Shown piece by piece: positions 27,921 through 36,743 of a stretch of 64,000 nt of DNA. This DNA comes from Olivibacter oleidegradans (GTDB taxonomy: Bacteria; Bacteroidota; Bacteroidia; Sphingobacteriales; Sphingobacteriaceae). Within the stretch, counting starts at the first letter, position 1, and each line of letters begins with the position of its first letter. Location: positions 2,914,001-2,978,000 of the forward strand of contig NZ_JBHLWO010000002.1 of the NCBI RefSeq assembly GCF_042432805.1, written 5' to 3'. The notes beneath the pieces are model-generated. The model searched no databases, was not told the DNA's origin, and saw only the letters and a list, made by a program, of their open reading frames with translations. Both the position numbers and the translations under genes were made by a program.

Positions 27921-29408
27921 TTATCCTAATAAATTATTGGTAAACTTAATACGTATACCCGACTGGAAATTTTCCACAGTCTTAAAAATTTCCTTTAAGG
28001 TAACACGTTCAATACGTGTAATCTTATCAATATCAATATAGTTGTCCGGCTCACCCTTATCAACGATCATGCGCACCGCCTGATTTTTTAGACGCATTGT
28101 CATTAAGTAATAATAAGATAAGCTTAATTCCTGATATTGATTTTCAGTGAACACGCCCATATCTCGCAACATTTTCATTCGTTCTCCGGTATTCTCTAAA
28201 AAAATCCGATTCCGTAGAGCATAAACACGCACCAAGTCTACGATTGGGGTCATCGCTTTTTTAATATCAAAGACCTCGCGGCCTTGTACTGTTATCGTCT
28301 TAATTGGTTTAAAGAACGTTAATGGCGGCACGTATTGCAAGGCATTTTTAGCCAAATACACAAAAAACTTCTCTAAAGGCTGCTGAAGCTCTACATCTAG
28401 AAAGTCTCGAAGATTATCCATGATTGCTTTATCTCCATAAATCAATCGGCAATCAAAAAAAGTCGAAAATTTAATGGCAGTCTCCGGAAGCGATTCCTCC
28501 ATCCATTTTTTATAATTGCTCTTCCAATGCGATAAGGAGTGTGTCCATTGTGGATTACTCGCCATATAGCCCCCCGTACAATACGCGAAGCCTACAAAAT
28601 GCAATCGATCAGACACTTTTTGCGCAAACTCAAGGAACCATTTCCGAACTTCTTCCCGATGTTCGTTCGCCTTATCCTCATAAATTAGCGCATTATCCTG
28701 ATCTGTTTTCAAAGTCTGTTCTTTACGTCCCTCGCTTCCCAACACCATAAAAACGAATTTAGAGGGTGGATTGCTCATTTCGCTCAACACTTCTTCTATT
28801 ACATTCTGCGCAATTGTATCAGCAATAGCGGTTATTAATTGATTAACAATCTCAGCTTGTACACCTTTACTCAATAACTGATTGACAATGTACGGAACAC
28901 GAGACCACTTCTCTTTTAACTCGATACTCGTTCTAGCTAATTTTACAGATTGAATAAAGACTAATGGCGATTGAGCTTGTTCACTCATCAATTTATTTCT
29001 GCTAACAAATCCTACGTATTTGCCTTCTGACTCTACCAGCAAATAGCGTAATTTTGTTTCATACATCGTCAGCAGCGCTTCATATATATAGGTATCGATG
29101 GAAATTGACTCAATGGCGCGATCCATAAAATAATACACAGGTTTAGTAAGATCAGCTTTTTTCGCGATCACATTATCACGCAACGTTATATCAGTAATGA
29201 AGCCGTCGATATTTCCACTTTCACTGGTGACAAACAAACAACTAACCTTATTGGCAGCCATAATACGGGCGGCTTCGTACACCGGCATGCTTTCTTTGCA
29301 GGTCACCAGCTCCCTGAAAGCTATATCACTGATTCTTCTCGAATAGACCTGTTCAGGCATCAGGTAACTTTCATCAAATGAAGGGGCTTGTTCTTTTGTA
29401 TTATCCAT
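27921..29408 (-). CDS. CBS-pair and DUF294 putative nucleotidyltransferase
   Basis: A 495-residue protein. Two CBS motifs lie at about 25-80 and 88-145 (VYEAARIMAANKVSCLFV, FITDITLRDNVI, KYVGFVSRNKLM). The DUF294 domain follows with VLGSEGRKEQTLKTDQDNALIYED (about 220-243), which has the G-S and D-x-D layout of Pol-beta-like nucleotidyltransferases. Usual relatives also have an N-terminal cyclic-nucleotide-binding domain, absent here. CBS pairs bind adenosine nucleotides, so the transferase may sense energy state; the target is unknown. The exonuclease gene lies 49 bp upstream on the same strand, a pairing I recall from other bacteria. Confidence 0.88.
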   Translation of the reverse strand: MDNTKEQAPSFDESYLMPEQVYSRRISDIAFRELVTCKESMPVYEAARIMAANKVSCLFVTSESGNIDGFITDITLRDNVIAKKADLTKPVYYFMDRAIESISIDTYIYEALLTMYETKLRYLLVESEGKYVGFVSRNKLMSEQAQSPLVFIQSVKLARTSIELKEKWSRVPYIVNQLLSKGVQAEIVNQLITAIADTIAQNVIEEVLSEMSNPPSKFVFMVLGSEGRKEQTLKTDQDNALIYEDKANEHREEVRKWFLEFAQKVSDRLHFVGFAYCTGGYMASNPQWTHSLSHWKSNYKKWMEESLPETAIKFSTFFDCRLIYGDKAIMDNLRDFLDVELQQPLEKFFVYLAKNALQYVPPLTFFKPIKTITVQGREVFDIKKAMTPIVDLVRVYALRNRIFLENTGERMKMLRDMGVFTENQYQELSLSYYYLMTMRLKNQAVRMIVDKGEPDNYIDIDKITRIERVTLKEIFKTVENFQSGIRIKFTNNLLG

Positions 29409-29457
29409 GAGTTTTTCTATAAAACTATAGTCATTAATTGAAGTGCATATAAACGAC

Positions 29458-30174
29458 TTATAAACGCTTGAAAACTAACGAACAGACAATTAAAGCAATC
29501 AAAAAAAACAAAATTATTAACACCGTTGATATGCTCCATGGTGACTTATCAAGAATCAGTTGTTTTGATAATTTGACTTGCTGTTCTTCAATTGTTTCTT
29601 CTGTAACTTCTTTTCTTTTGACCAGCTCAAAATAACTCTTTGCTGTGGCGTCTGCATCTAATAAAGCATTATGGGCCTTCTCCAGCTCCTTTTCAAAAAG
29701 TTCCTGGTAGAGTTCGTTTAAACGGAGGTATTTTATCCAAGGTTTTTTAACGTATCCGGAACTCGCTAACATGGTACAAAATAGGCGTAAATCGCCAAGT
29801 GGGTTTTCCATAGCGCAGCGATAAAAATCCGCTCCCAATACATGAAAGTCGAGTGCGACAAAGTGCCCCACGACTAGAGGTTTAAATTGCCGGAGATCAC
29901 TGCTGAGTTTTTCCATTACGGCACAACGCGGTACTCCAAACGTTCTTAAGTATGAATCCTTTATCCGATGCACTAATTGCGCTTGCCGACTAACCACCAC
30001 ATCGTCTTCGTTCACATAGAAATTTTCTCGCTTGATTTCCCTTCCGTCCTTTGTAAACACAATCCAAGCGACTTGAACGGCACTTGGCCAATTATCTTTT
30101 GTAGAATATCCTACCGTCCACTTTTTGGGTAGCCCCGTTGTTTCCGTGTCAATAAATAAAAGATATTCTTGCAT
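29458..30174 (-). CDS. DnaQ-like 3'-5' exonuclease with a C-terminal membrane anchor
   Basis: A 238-residue protein. The DEDDh exonuclease fold is shown by FIDTETTGLP (Asp9, Glu11), VGHFVALDFHVL (middle Asp), and the closing HNALLDADATAKSYF with His and Asp. After a charged linker (about 185-210) the last 26 residues are one hydrophobic helix ending in KRL, so the enzyme is probably tail-anchored in the inner membrane with the catalytic domain in the cytoplasm. Relatives beside DUF294 genes are usually soluble as far as I recall. Nucleic-acid substrate unknown; it likely forms a two-gene unit with the CBS/DUF294 gene. Confidence 0.9.
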   Translation of the reverse strand: MQEYLLFIDTETTGLPKKWTVGYSTKDNWPSAVQVAWIVFTKDGREIKRENFYVNEDDVVVSRQAQLVHRIKDSYLRTFGVPRCAVMEKLSSDLRQFKPLVVGHFVALDFHVLGADFYRCAMENPLGDLRLFCTMLASSGYVKKPWIKYLRLNELYQELFEKELEKAHNALLDADATAKSYFELVKRKEVTEETIEEQQVKLSKQLILDKSPWSISTVLIILFFLIALIVCSLVFKRL

Positions 30175-30272
30175 GCAAGAAAAATAACTCTTTTTAATAA
30201 CAAGTGCAATAAGAGACGGAAAATCCTGCTGTTTATATTGAATTATTCATTGCTCGGCTATTATAAAACGAA

Positions 30273-30313
30273 GGTGTCTCCTACATTTGTCTTTGACAAG
30301 CATAGGAGACACC
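30273..30313 (-). terminator. Terminator hairpin after ywbE
   Basis: A perfect 11-bp stem (30273-30283 with 30303-30313), with an inner TTGTC/GACAA stem. Read on the minus strand it is followed by TTCGTTTTAT. It ends the ywbE transcript before the exonuclease gene. Confidence 0.8.
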
Positions 30314-30331
30314 CGCTTAGTATTTATTCTA

Positions 30332-30532
30332 TTAATCTTCCAAGATTTCGGCAACTCTTCCGATCTGCCCATCTTCGAGTCGAACTTTAATTCCTCTGGA
30401 ATGAAAGGTGGCCGATGTTAAAATATCCTTGACATAGCCATAAGTAATGTTCCCCGTACGCTGATCTTTCTTCAGGATAATCCCTACATTTTGTCCTCTA
30501 AAAATTTCCTTACGATATTGTCCGTTGCTCAT
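30332..30532 (-). CDS. ywbE: YwbE family small protein
   Basis: A 66-residue protein matching the YwbE (DUF2196) family along its length: GQNVGIILKKDQRTGNITYG, then VKDILTSATFHSRGIKVRLEDG and IGRVAEIL. The family has a small beta-rich fold with unknown function. It is preceded by the response-regulator gene 30 bp upstream on the same strand and followed by a hairpin terminator, so it may be cotranscribed with the regulator. Confidence 0.92.
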   Translation of the reverse strand: MSNGQYRKEIFRGQNVGIILKKDQRTGNITYGYVKDILTSATFHSRGIKVRLEDGQIGRVAEILED

Positions 30533-30562
30533 ACTTTCTAAATATATTCAAGTATACACTAT

Positions 30563-30934
30563 TTAGGCGACTTCATCTTTATACAAATATAATTCGTCCA
30601 CTAAATGCAAAAAATGCATTAGCTCAAATGGTTTCTTCACGTAGGCTTCTGCTCCACATCGCTCTTTAATTTTTGCTATATCATCGGAAGCGGATACCAT
30701 CGCAACCGGAATATGGCTTGTTAACGGATTCTGCTTTAATTCCATGCACAAATCACTACCCCACATCCACATGAGGCGTTCATCTAGTAGAACCAACCCA
30801 AACTTTCCGGTTCTCAAAATACTGTGCATATTTTTTCCTGTATCTATTTTAACATCGTAGCCCTCCGGTTTTAGTATATCCGCAACCATTGCCGCGAAAT
30901 CCGTATCGTCATCTACGCAAAGAATATTCTTCAT
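30563..30934 (-). CDS. Single-domain response regulator (unusual receiver)
   Basis: A 123-residue receiver domain, start at ATG 30934 (MKNILCVDDDTDF); the longer in-frame extension to 31066 has no similarity and is not used. The acidic pocket is Asp8-10, phosphoacceptor Asp51 in LVLLDERLMWMWG, the switch Ser in MVSASDD and Lys in AYVKKPF. The region after Asp51 (ERLMWMWG) replaces the usual xxMPxxxG and so is atypical. There is no output domain, so it must act by protein contact. It is divergent from the LOV histidine kinase gene, whose own regulator is cotranscribed, suggesting a branched relay. Confidence 0.88.
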   Translation of the reverse strand: MKNILCVDDDTDFAAMVADILKPEGYDVKIDTGKNMHSILRTGKFGLVLLDERLMWMWGSDLCMELKQNPLTSHIPVAMVSASDDIAKIKERCGAEAYVKKPFELMHFLHLVDELYLYKDEVA

Positions 30935-31576
30935 TTTAAATCCTATTTTTTTGATAATCATCAACTCGCATATTTTATCACCTACTTTAAGCGGTGGTTT
31001 ATGCAAGTATATCAGTCTTACTTTTAAAATTTTGAAGCGGGCAAAGCCACAATGACCAATCGTCATTCACTGAATAGACGCTTCTTTTATTAATTTATTC
31101 CGATACAATCCAAAACAACAACTCCATACGTGTTTCTATACCCATTCAAGAAATAATCGTATTGAATTATTTTTATAACGTTGGCCATCGCAACTCAGTA
31201 TGTCTTGTTATCAAATATTCAACCAAAATCTCAGCTTTAACCCACAAAACAAGCCTTAAAAACACTCAACAAGTTGATTTTTAAAACCAAATCCATTTAT
31301 CATTTTTTTGTTAATTTTTTGTTCACGTTGAACAGGCTCATTTATCAACTGTCAATCCCTCCCCTTGCATGATTATCCATGATATTTTTTTTCATATTTA
31401 ATTTGTATAGAATGTGAGCAATTCAAGCATCTTTCGTTTACGTAAATTTACCATTAAATTACTTTGGTTTGAAGTTTGTAATATTAAGTTGTAAATAGAA
31501 AGTGGGGGAGTTTGACTACTTTATTATACAAAACATCTCCTATTTTGCTAGGCATAGGATACTATACTGCTAATGT
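30935..31576. other. Intergenic region between the divergent signalling genes
   Basis: A 642-bp AT-rich gap between the response regulator and the LOV kinase. It contains the inverted repeat TGTTCA-CGT-TGAACA at 31320-31334. No convincing open frame or RNA gene is seen. The length is unusual for this compact window and suggests elaborate control or a small RNA. Confidence 0.45.
31320..31334. promoter_or_regulatory. Perfect inverted repeat TGTTCA-CGT-TGAACA
   Basis: Six-base arms with a 3-bp centre, in the gap between the divergent regulator and LOV kinase genes, 243 bp from the kinase start. It looks like a binding site for a dimeric regulator. No DNA-binding protein in the window is an obvious owner. 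Confidence 0.45.
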
Positions 31577-33139
31577 ATGAAGCAAATTGACGAAAATAAA
31601 TTTTCATTTTCCGCTCGTACTTACAATAGGGAATTGGATCTGCTACTAACCGCTTTAGATACTACAAAAGTCGGTGTAGTAATAACCGATTGCTCGCAGC
31701 CCGATTATCCCATTGTCTACTGCAACAAGGCATTTGAAGAGCTCACTGGCTATTCGCGCAATGAAGTTATTGGCCATAATTGTCGTTTTTTACAAGGCAA
31801 TGATGACAACGAAGAACAAAAAAAAGTCATCAAAACAGCCTTGCATCTGGGGCAGCCATGTGAAATAGAAATAAAAAACTATAAAAAAGACGGATCTCTA
31901 TTTTGGAATCAACTTCGCTTACAACCAATAAGAGACGAGGAAAATAATGTTACTTATTATATTGGTGTTCAAAACGATGTTACTCGCTTAAAACTAACCA
32001 ATCAGCAGCTCCGAGTAGAAAAACTTAAAGTAAAAAAAACGTTAGTTGAACATGACAACAATCTATCGGATGATGAAGGTCTCCTGACGGCCGTAATAGA
32101 CACGGTTAGGGATTCCGTGTTGATTTTGACGGAGAATCTTCATATTATAAAGGTCAATAGATCTTTCCTTAAAACTTTCCATATTGCCGAGGACGAGGTA
32201 CTGGACCAACATATCCTGGGCATCGACAACGGGAAGTGGAACACTATGGGGCTACAAAACCTCGCCGAGCAATTAAGCTCAAAAAAAACGAGCATAAAGG
32301 ATTATTTGTTGGAAGACTTTCCAACTCGTGTCGGAAAAAAAGTATTGAATTTTGATGCTCATTTTATATCACACACGACTAATGCAAACATCATTTTAGC
32401 GATTAGCGATATAACGGAGTTACGGGAGCTCGAGAAAAGAAAAGATGACTTTCTAAGTACAGCCAGTCATGAACTTAAAACTCCGTTAACAGCCATTACA
32501 GCGAGTTTACAATTAACACAACGGATGCTTCCTCCTGATGCAAGCGAAACACTTAAGGGAACACTCAATAAAACAAAATCTTATGTAGACAAATTGGAGC
32601 ATCTGGTTATTGACCTCTTGGATGCATCCAAAATTAAAACCGGAAGAATAGAACTTACCAAACAGGCATTTGACTTTGACGCAATGATCTTAGAGGTCGT
32701 AGATAAATTACGAGGAAAATATCATGATAACCATTTCGAGGTTCAGGGAGCAGCAAGTAATTATTATATAGGAGATAGACTGCGCTTGGAGCAAGTCATC
32801 TTAAACTTATTAACTAACTCCATTAAATTTTCCCCCGTCAATAGATCAATTAATATACATCTTTCACGATTAAGTGATTTCATAAAAGTTTCAATTACCG
32901 ATTATGGTTTGGGTGTAGACCATCAATATCAGAAGAAAATATTTGATTCTTTTTATCGGGTGGACGAAATACAGAAACAGTATCCCGGCATCGGTGTCGG
33001 TCTGTATATAAGCAACCAGATCATAAAAAAACATAAAGGAACCCTTTGGGTTGAAAGTACAATCGGAGAAGGCGCCACCTTTAGTTTTACATTACCCCTA
33101 AAATACCAAGATCATGATAAAGAAAATTATGATATGTGA
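31577..33139 (+). CDS. LOV-domain histidine kinase (predicted blue-light receptor)
   Basis: A 520-residue soluble kinase. Residues 20-137 form a LOV domain: GHNCRFLQG with the photoactive Cys69, the flavin-contacting Asn101 and Asn111 (IKNYKKDGSLFWNQ) and Gln132 (YYIGVQNDVT). A linker and a second, ordinary PAS domain (about 166-285) follow. The kinase core has the phosphorylated His298 in TASHELKTPLTA, then an N box (LNLLTNSIKFSP) and G boxes (DYGLGV, GIGVGLYIS). Blue light should form a Cys-FMN adduct that alters autophosphorylation. It overlaps the next regulator gene by 26 bp, so the two proteins are probably partners. Confidence 0.93.
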   Translation: MKQIDENKFSFSARTYNRELDLLLTALDTTKVGVVITDCSQPDYPIVYCNKAFEELTGYSRNEVIGHNCRFLQGNDDNEEQKKVIKTALHLGQPCEIEIKNYKKDGSLFWNQLRLQPIRDEENNVTYYIGVQNDVTRLKLTNQQLRVEKLKVKKTLVEHDNNLSDDEGLLTAVIDTVRDSVLILTENLHIIKVNRSFLKTFHIAEDEVLDQHILGIDNGKWNTMGLQNLAEQLSSKKTSIKDYLLEDFPTRVGKKVLNFDAHFISHTTNANIILAISDITELRELEKRKDDFLSTASHELKTPLTAITASLQLTQRMLPPDASETLKGTLNKTKSYVDKLEHLVIDLLDASKIKTGRIELTKQAFDFDAMILEVVDKLRGKYHDNHFEVQGAASNYYIGDRLRLEQVILNLLTNSIKFSPVNRSINIHLSRLSDFIKVSITDYGLGVDHQYQKKIFDSFYRVDEIQKQYPGIGVGLYISNQIIKKHKGTLWVESTIGEGATFSFTLPLKYQDHDKENYDM

Positions 33140-33470
33140 TGATGATGAAGGCATATTAGACATTACGGGCTTATTATTGGAAAGCTATGGATATCAGGTA
33201 TTACTGGAGTCCAATAGCTCACGTTTGCTTCCAAGAATTTCATCGGAAAAGCCCGACTTGCTGTTAATCGATATCTGGATGCCCTTATTAATGGGGGACG
33301 AAATTGTGAGAATTTTAAAGAACAATAAAGAAACTGCTCACTTACCGATCATTATGTTTTCCGCTGGCAGAGAAAGCGAACGTATAGCATCCGAAGTTGG
33401 TGCTGACGATTATATAGCAAAACCTTTTAATATCGAGGATTTAAACAATAAAATCGTTGCGCTTGGATAA
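33114..33470 (+). CDS. Single-domain response regulator, partner of the LOV kinase
   Basis: A 118-residue receiver with no output domain. The acidic pocket is Asp9-11, phosphoacceptor Asp53 in LLIDIWMPLLMGDE, the switch residue Ser83 in MFSAG and Lys103 in YIAKPF, so all phosphorylation residues are present. The start codon lies within the last codons of the LOV kinase gene, which implies translational coupling. It is likely the direct phosphate acceptor; downstream effects need protein partners outside the operon. It ends 8 bp from the convergent glycosyltransferase gene. Confidence 0.93.
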   Translation: MIKKIMICDDDEGILDITGLLLESYGYQVLLESNSSRLLPRISSEKPDLLLIDIWMPLLMGDEIVRILKNNKETAHLPIIMFSAGRESERIASEVGADDYIAKPFNIEDLNNKIVALG

Positions 33471-33478
33471 ATTACTTA

Positions 33479-34471
33479 CTATTTTTTATTTAATATCACT
33501 TTTTTCCAAAAATCCTGCATGAATCCCAAACCATAGGCAGTTAATTGAATCATAGCAGCTACCACACCAAGGCCCGCCACCCTAAGCGACTTGCTCTGAG
33601 ACCAAGCGTGGAAAAAAAGTAATAAGACATAGACCCCTAGCAGAAAATTACAACACCATGTAACTAATGGAATTCTAAACAAAATAAAACCTTGTAAAAA
33701 ATTCAGTGCGACGGTAAAAATTAAAAATAGCGTAAAAAGTGCCGGAAAAAAATGAACAAGTTTCAGCTCTGAGGGAAAGTGCTTGTAAATATTAATTCTA
33801 GCCCTTCCAAAAAAATGAAGCTGTTTATAAAACTGACTAAAATCAGTTCTCCGTTTGTGATAGACAATGGCTTCGGGGATTAGGCCGATCTTAAATCCTG
33901 CTCTTTGAATCCGTATACTATATTCTATATCCTCCCCTAATCTAGTCAACTTATATCCACCGACGGCCTCCCACACCTCTCTGGAAACGCCCATATTGAA
34001 ACTTCGAGGATGAAACTGCCCGATATGCTTTTTATTCCCTCTAATCCCACCGGTAGTAAGGGGCGATGTCATGGAATAACTAATAGCTTTCTGAATGGGT
34101 GTAAACGACGCATGTGCGGCATCGGGACCGCCATAAGCGTCCAACTTATGAAGAGATAGATAATCGTTAACCAGCTGTAGATAGTTAGCCGGAATCAAAC
34201 AATCAGAGTCGAATACAATAAAGTAATCTCCCTTTGCACGTTCGAAACCAAAGTTTCGACTGAAACCTTGCCCTTCGTTGGGTTTGAAAAAATATCGAAG
34301 ATTAAGTTTATCCCGGTAGCTTTCAACGATCTTCCCGGCACTATTTGTAGATCCATCCTCAATCACCAGCACTTCAAATTCAGGATAGCCTTGCTGTACC
34401 AGTGTAAACAGAAGCTCGTCTATTTCTTGCGGTCGATTATATAAAGGAATAATAATTGAAAAGAAAATCAT
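33479..34471 (-). CDS. Membrane-associated family 2 glycosyltransferase
   Basis: A 330-residue GT-A enzyme. The nucleotide-sugar site is SIIIPLYNRPQEIDEL and VIEDGSTNSAGK near the start, and the metal-binding DSD is in FIVFDSDCLIP (about 88-98). A RAGFKIGLIPEAIVYHKRR block is the acceptor side. Two or three hydrophobic helices fill the last 100 residues. Sugar and acceptor are unknown; cell-surface polysaccharide or glycolipid is likely. It is the last gene of a five-gene minus-strand set (pseudo-dihydroorotase, acidic protein, DUF4199, two glycosyltransferases). Confidence 0.9.
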   Translation of the reverse strand: MIFFSIIIPLYNRPQEIDELLFTLVQQGYPEFEVLVIEDGSTNSAGKIVESYRDKLNLRYFFKPNEGQGFSRNFGFERAKGDYFIVFDSDCLIPANYLQLVNDYLSLHKLDAYGGPDAAHASFTPIQKAISYSMTSPLTTGGIRGNKKHIGQFHPRSFNMGVSREVWEAVGGYKLTRLGEDIEYSIRIQRAGFKIGLIPEAIVYHKRRTDFSQFYKQLHFFGRARINIYKHFPSELKLVHFFPALFTLFLIFTVALNFLQGFILFRIPLVTWCCNFLLGVYVLLLFFHAWSQSKSLRVAGLGVVAAMIQLTAYGLGFMQDFWKKVILNKK

Positions 34472-34490
34472 AGCGGAAAATAAAAGCTAT

Positions 34491-35441
34491 CTAGATCACT
34501 TTTTCTATTTGATAATTATTTCGGTCATGTGCATTGCGCGAGACCAACTCAGCAATAAAGCCGGTTAAAAATAGCTGCGTACCTACTATAATTGCAACTA
34601 GAGCAATGTAAAACAAAGGTTGATCGGTAACATTTCGATAGGAGGTACCTTTCGATATGCTGATCAGTTTATCCGAAATCAGCCAAAGAGTCATAATAAA
34701 GCCCCCCATAAAACTCAGTACACCTAGACTTCCAAAAAAATGCATCGGTCTTTTACTAAATTTGCCAACAAAAAATATTGACAGTAAGTCTAAAAAACCA
34801 TTGATAAATCGACTGAAACCGAATTTGGTCGTGCCATACTTCCTAGGATAATGCTTTACAACCTGTTCTTCTATTTTTGTAAAGCCTGCCCATTTTGCAA
34901 TAACGGGGATATAACGGTGCATCTCTCCGTAAACCTCTATATTTTTAACTACATCCTTTCGATAAGCCTTCAGCCCGCAATTGAAATCATGTAAGTTATT
35001 GATACCTGAAACCCTGCGTGTCACCGCATTAAAAAGTTTGGTAGGCAGCGTTTTATTTAAAGGGTCATGCCTTTTTTGTTTGTATCCCGACAATAAATCC
35101 AGCTTTTCCTCTTTTATTCGATGAAAAAGAACCGGTATCTCATCCGGACTATCTTGTAAGTCAGCATCCATGGTGATAACAACATCGCCCGATGCAGCTG
35201 CAAAACCGACATTCAATGCAGCTGATTTTCCATAATTCCGCCGAAATTTAATGGCATAAATTTCAGGATAGGTTAATTTTAGCACCTCAATTTCACGCCA
35301 TGAACCGTCTGTGCTACCGTCATCTATCATAATCACTTCGTAACTGAAGCTGTTCTCATCATTTACCCGTTTAATCCAAGCCACCAATTCAGATAAAGAT
35401 TCAACTTCATTGTACAAAGGTATGACGACAGATATATCCAT
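34491..35441 (-). CDS. Family 2 glycosyltransferase, polyprenyl-phosphate type
   Basis: A 316-residue enzyme of the dolichyl/undecaprenyl-phosphate sugar synthase kind. SVVIPLYNEVESLSEL opens the domain, with DDGSTDGS (about 39-46) and the metal site MDADLQDSPDEIP (about 90-102). FNCGLKAYRKDVV and YGTTKFGFSRFINGFLDL are typical of this branch. Two C-terminal transmembrane helices (about 232-255 and 275-300) anchor it. It should charge a lipid phosphate carrier with one sugar. It ends 19 bp before the other glycosyltransferase begins. Confidence 0.9.
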   Translation of the reverse strand: MDISVVIPLYNEVESLSELVAWIKRVNDENSFSYEVIMIDDGSTDGSWREIEVLKLTYPEIYAIKFRRNYGKSAALNVGFAAASGDVVITMDADLQDSPDEIPVLFHRIKEEKLDLLSGYKQKRHDPLNKTLPTKLFNAVTRRVSGINNLHDFNCGLKAYRKDVVKNIEVYGEMHRYIPVIAKWAGFTKIEEQVVKHYPRKYGTTKFGFSRFINGFLDLLSIFFVGKFSKRPMHFFGSLGVLSFMGGFIMTLWLISDKLISISKGTSYRNVTDQPLFYIALVAIIVGTQLFLTGFIAELVSRNAHDRNNYQIEKVI

Positions 35442-35479
35442 GTGTTAATAAGCAATTATCAAATGATTTGTTTATCGGT

Positions 35480-36064
35480 TTATTCCTGAGGTTCTTCAGA
35501 GATTGTTTGAAATATGGGTCGTTCTTTCTTAAATAAAGCACCAAATATTAGAGCAATCACGAAAACAACAATAGTAGAGATCGCAAAACCACGCAATGTA
35601 TTAACAATATTAACTTCACCTGCCTTTTCTATTTGCTCATCTATCTTTTCCAGTTGCGTGTCAATCTGCTCAGCATCAGCACCTGATTTCTCCATGTACT
35701 CAATTGAGTTATTCGCTATGTTACGCATATAGCGTTCTCTCATATCAGGCTCTATATACTTCTCAAAAACAAATCCGGAGACTGAGGAAATAAAGCTTGC
35801 CACAAGCAACATGGAAAAAACACCGATTACAGCTTGCTTAAAACTCCAATAGCCGCCGATAGTTCCTCGCAATCTAAATGTGAATAAAATAGCTAATACT
35901 AAAGGAAGAAAAAAGCCGGTGATGACCGGGCCAATAATGACCATCCAAAACGAGGAACTGGAAGCATAATAGTACATGGGAATAATGGTTAATACAATCA
36001 TCAGTATTCCCACTACAATCCCTAACTTAGCTCCTTCTTTCCGTAATAAGCTGTTGTTTTCCAT
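35480..36064 (-). CDS. DUF4199 membrane protein
   Basis: A 194-residue protein with four hydrophobic segments: about 13-32, 39-63, 80-105 and 158-180. Between the third and fourth lies a charged, probably extracytoplasmic or coiled region rich in Glu, Asp and Lys (EPDMRERYMRNIANN, then SGADAEQIDTQLEKIDEQIEK). This layout fits DUF4199, a Bacteroidota family often found beside glycosyltransferase and dihydroorotase genes, as here. Function unknown. It starts 6 bp after the preceding gene ends. Confidence 0.85.
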   Translation of the reverse strand: MENNSLLRKEGAKLGIVVGILMIVLTIIPMYYYASSSSFWMVIIGPVITGFFLPLVLAILFTFRLRGTIGGYWSFKQAVIGVFSMLLVASFISSVSGFVFEKYIEPDMRERYMRNIANNSIEYMEKSGADAEQIDTQLEKIDEQIEKAGEVNIVNTLRGFAISTIVVFVIALIFGALFKKERPIFQTISEEPQE

Positions 36065-36070
36065 TTACTT

Positions 36071-36742
36071 TTAGTTTTTATTATAGGCCACTATAAGTGC
36101 ATAAACCGCTGCGTCCATTGACGGATCGCCACTAGCTCTTAGATATTCGGTAAATTGGCTTTCCGATGGATTCTGTTCAGCAAAGAAGCTCATTATCGGA
36201 TAAAACAGCCCAGCCAGCTCTTGCTCCTCGCCAAGATTAGCTGCTACTCGACTTATTTCTTTATAATTGCTCTCCACTAATATTTGGTTGGCAATCATCG
36301 GTTCATAAATACGATGTTCATCTTGAAATTCATCTTCATCTACCAACAGGAATTCTTTTAGAAAATCACTTAACTCCGGCTCGATTTCCTCATCAATGCA
36401 TTCTCTTAAGTATAACAGTAAATTGAGCAACTCGGTTCCCCGATCTATAGTCTGCTCTTCAATATCTTCCCACTCCTCCGATTCGAGATAATCCTCTTCC
36501 AATTTTTCGACATCTGCTGCAAAAAAGTTCATCAGCAAGAGGTCGAACGCAATTTCCCTTAAATCTTCATAAGAAGGATAAGCATCAAAACATTCGTCTA
36601 ACAAATCCACCTTTTGCATATAGCTCTCATCGCTATTAAAAGCTGCGAATAAATTCGTTCGAAAAACCTCGTTTGTTCCGTTTATCTTATCAAAAGCAGA
36701 AAGTGCAGCAGTTAATGCTTTCTCAATACGTGCGTCCATCAT
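36071..36742 (-). CDS. Acidic protein of unknown function
   Basis: A 223-residue, strongly acidic, probably cytoplasmic protein. It is mostly helical by appearance, with EEDYLESEEWEDIEEQTID (about 81-99) and ELSDFLKEFLLVDEDEFQDE (about 122-141). No signal, membrane segment or motif is recognised. It starts 1 bp after the pseudo-dihydroorotase stop and has a second ATG directly after the first. Tight packing suggests cotranslation with its neighbours; I cannot name a function. Confidence 0.8.
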   Translation of the reverse strand: MMDARIEKALTAALSAFDKINGTNEVFRTNLFAAFNSDESYMQKVDLLDECFDAYPSYEDLREIAFDLLLMNFFAADVEKLEEDYLESEEWEDIEEQTIDRGTELLNLLLYLRECIDEEIEPELSDFLKEFLLVDEDEFQDEHRIYEPMIANQILVESNYKEISRVAANLGEEQELAGLFYPIMSFFAEQNPSESQFTEYLRASGDPSMDAAVYALIVAYNKN

Positions 36743-36743
36743 A

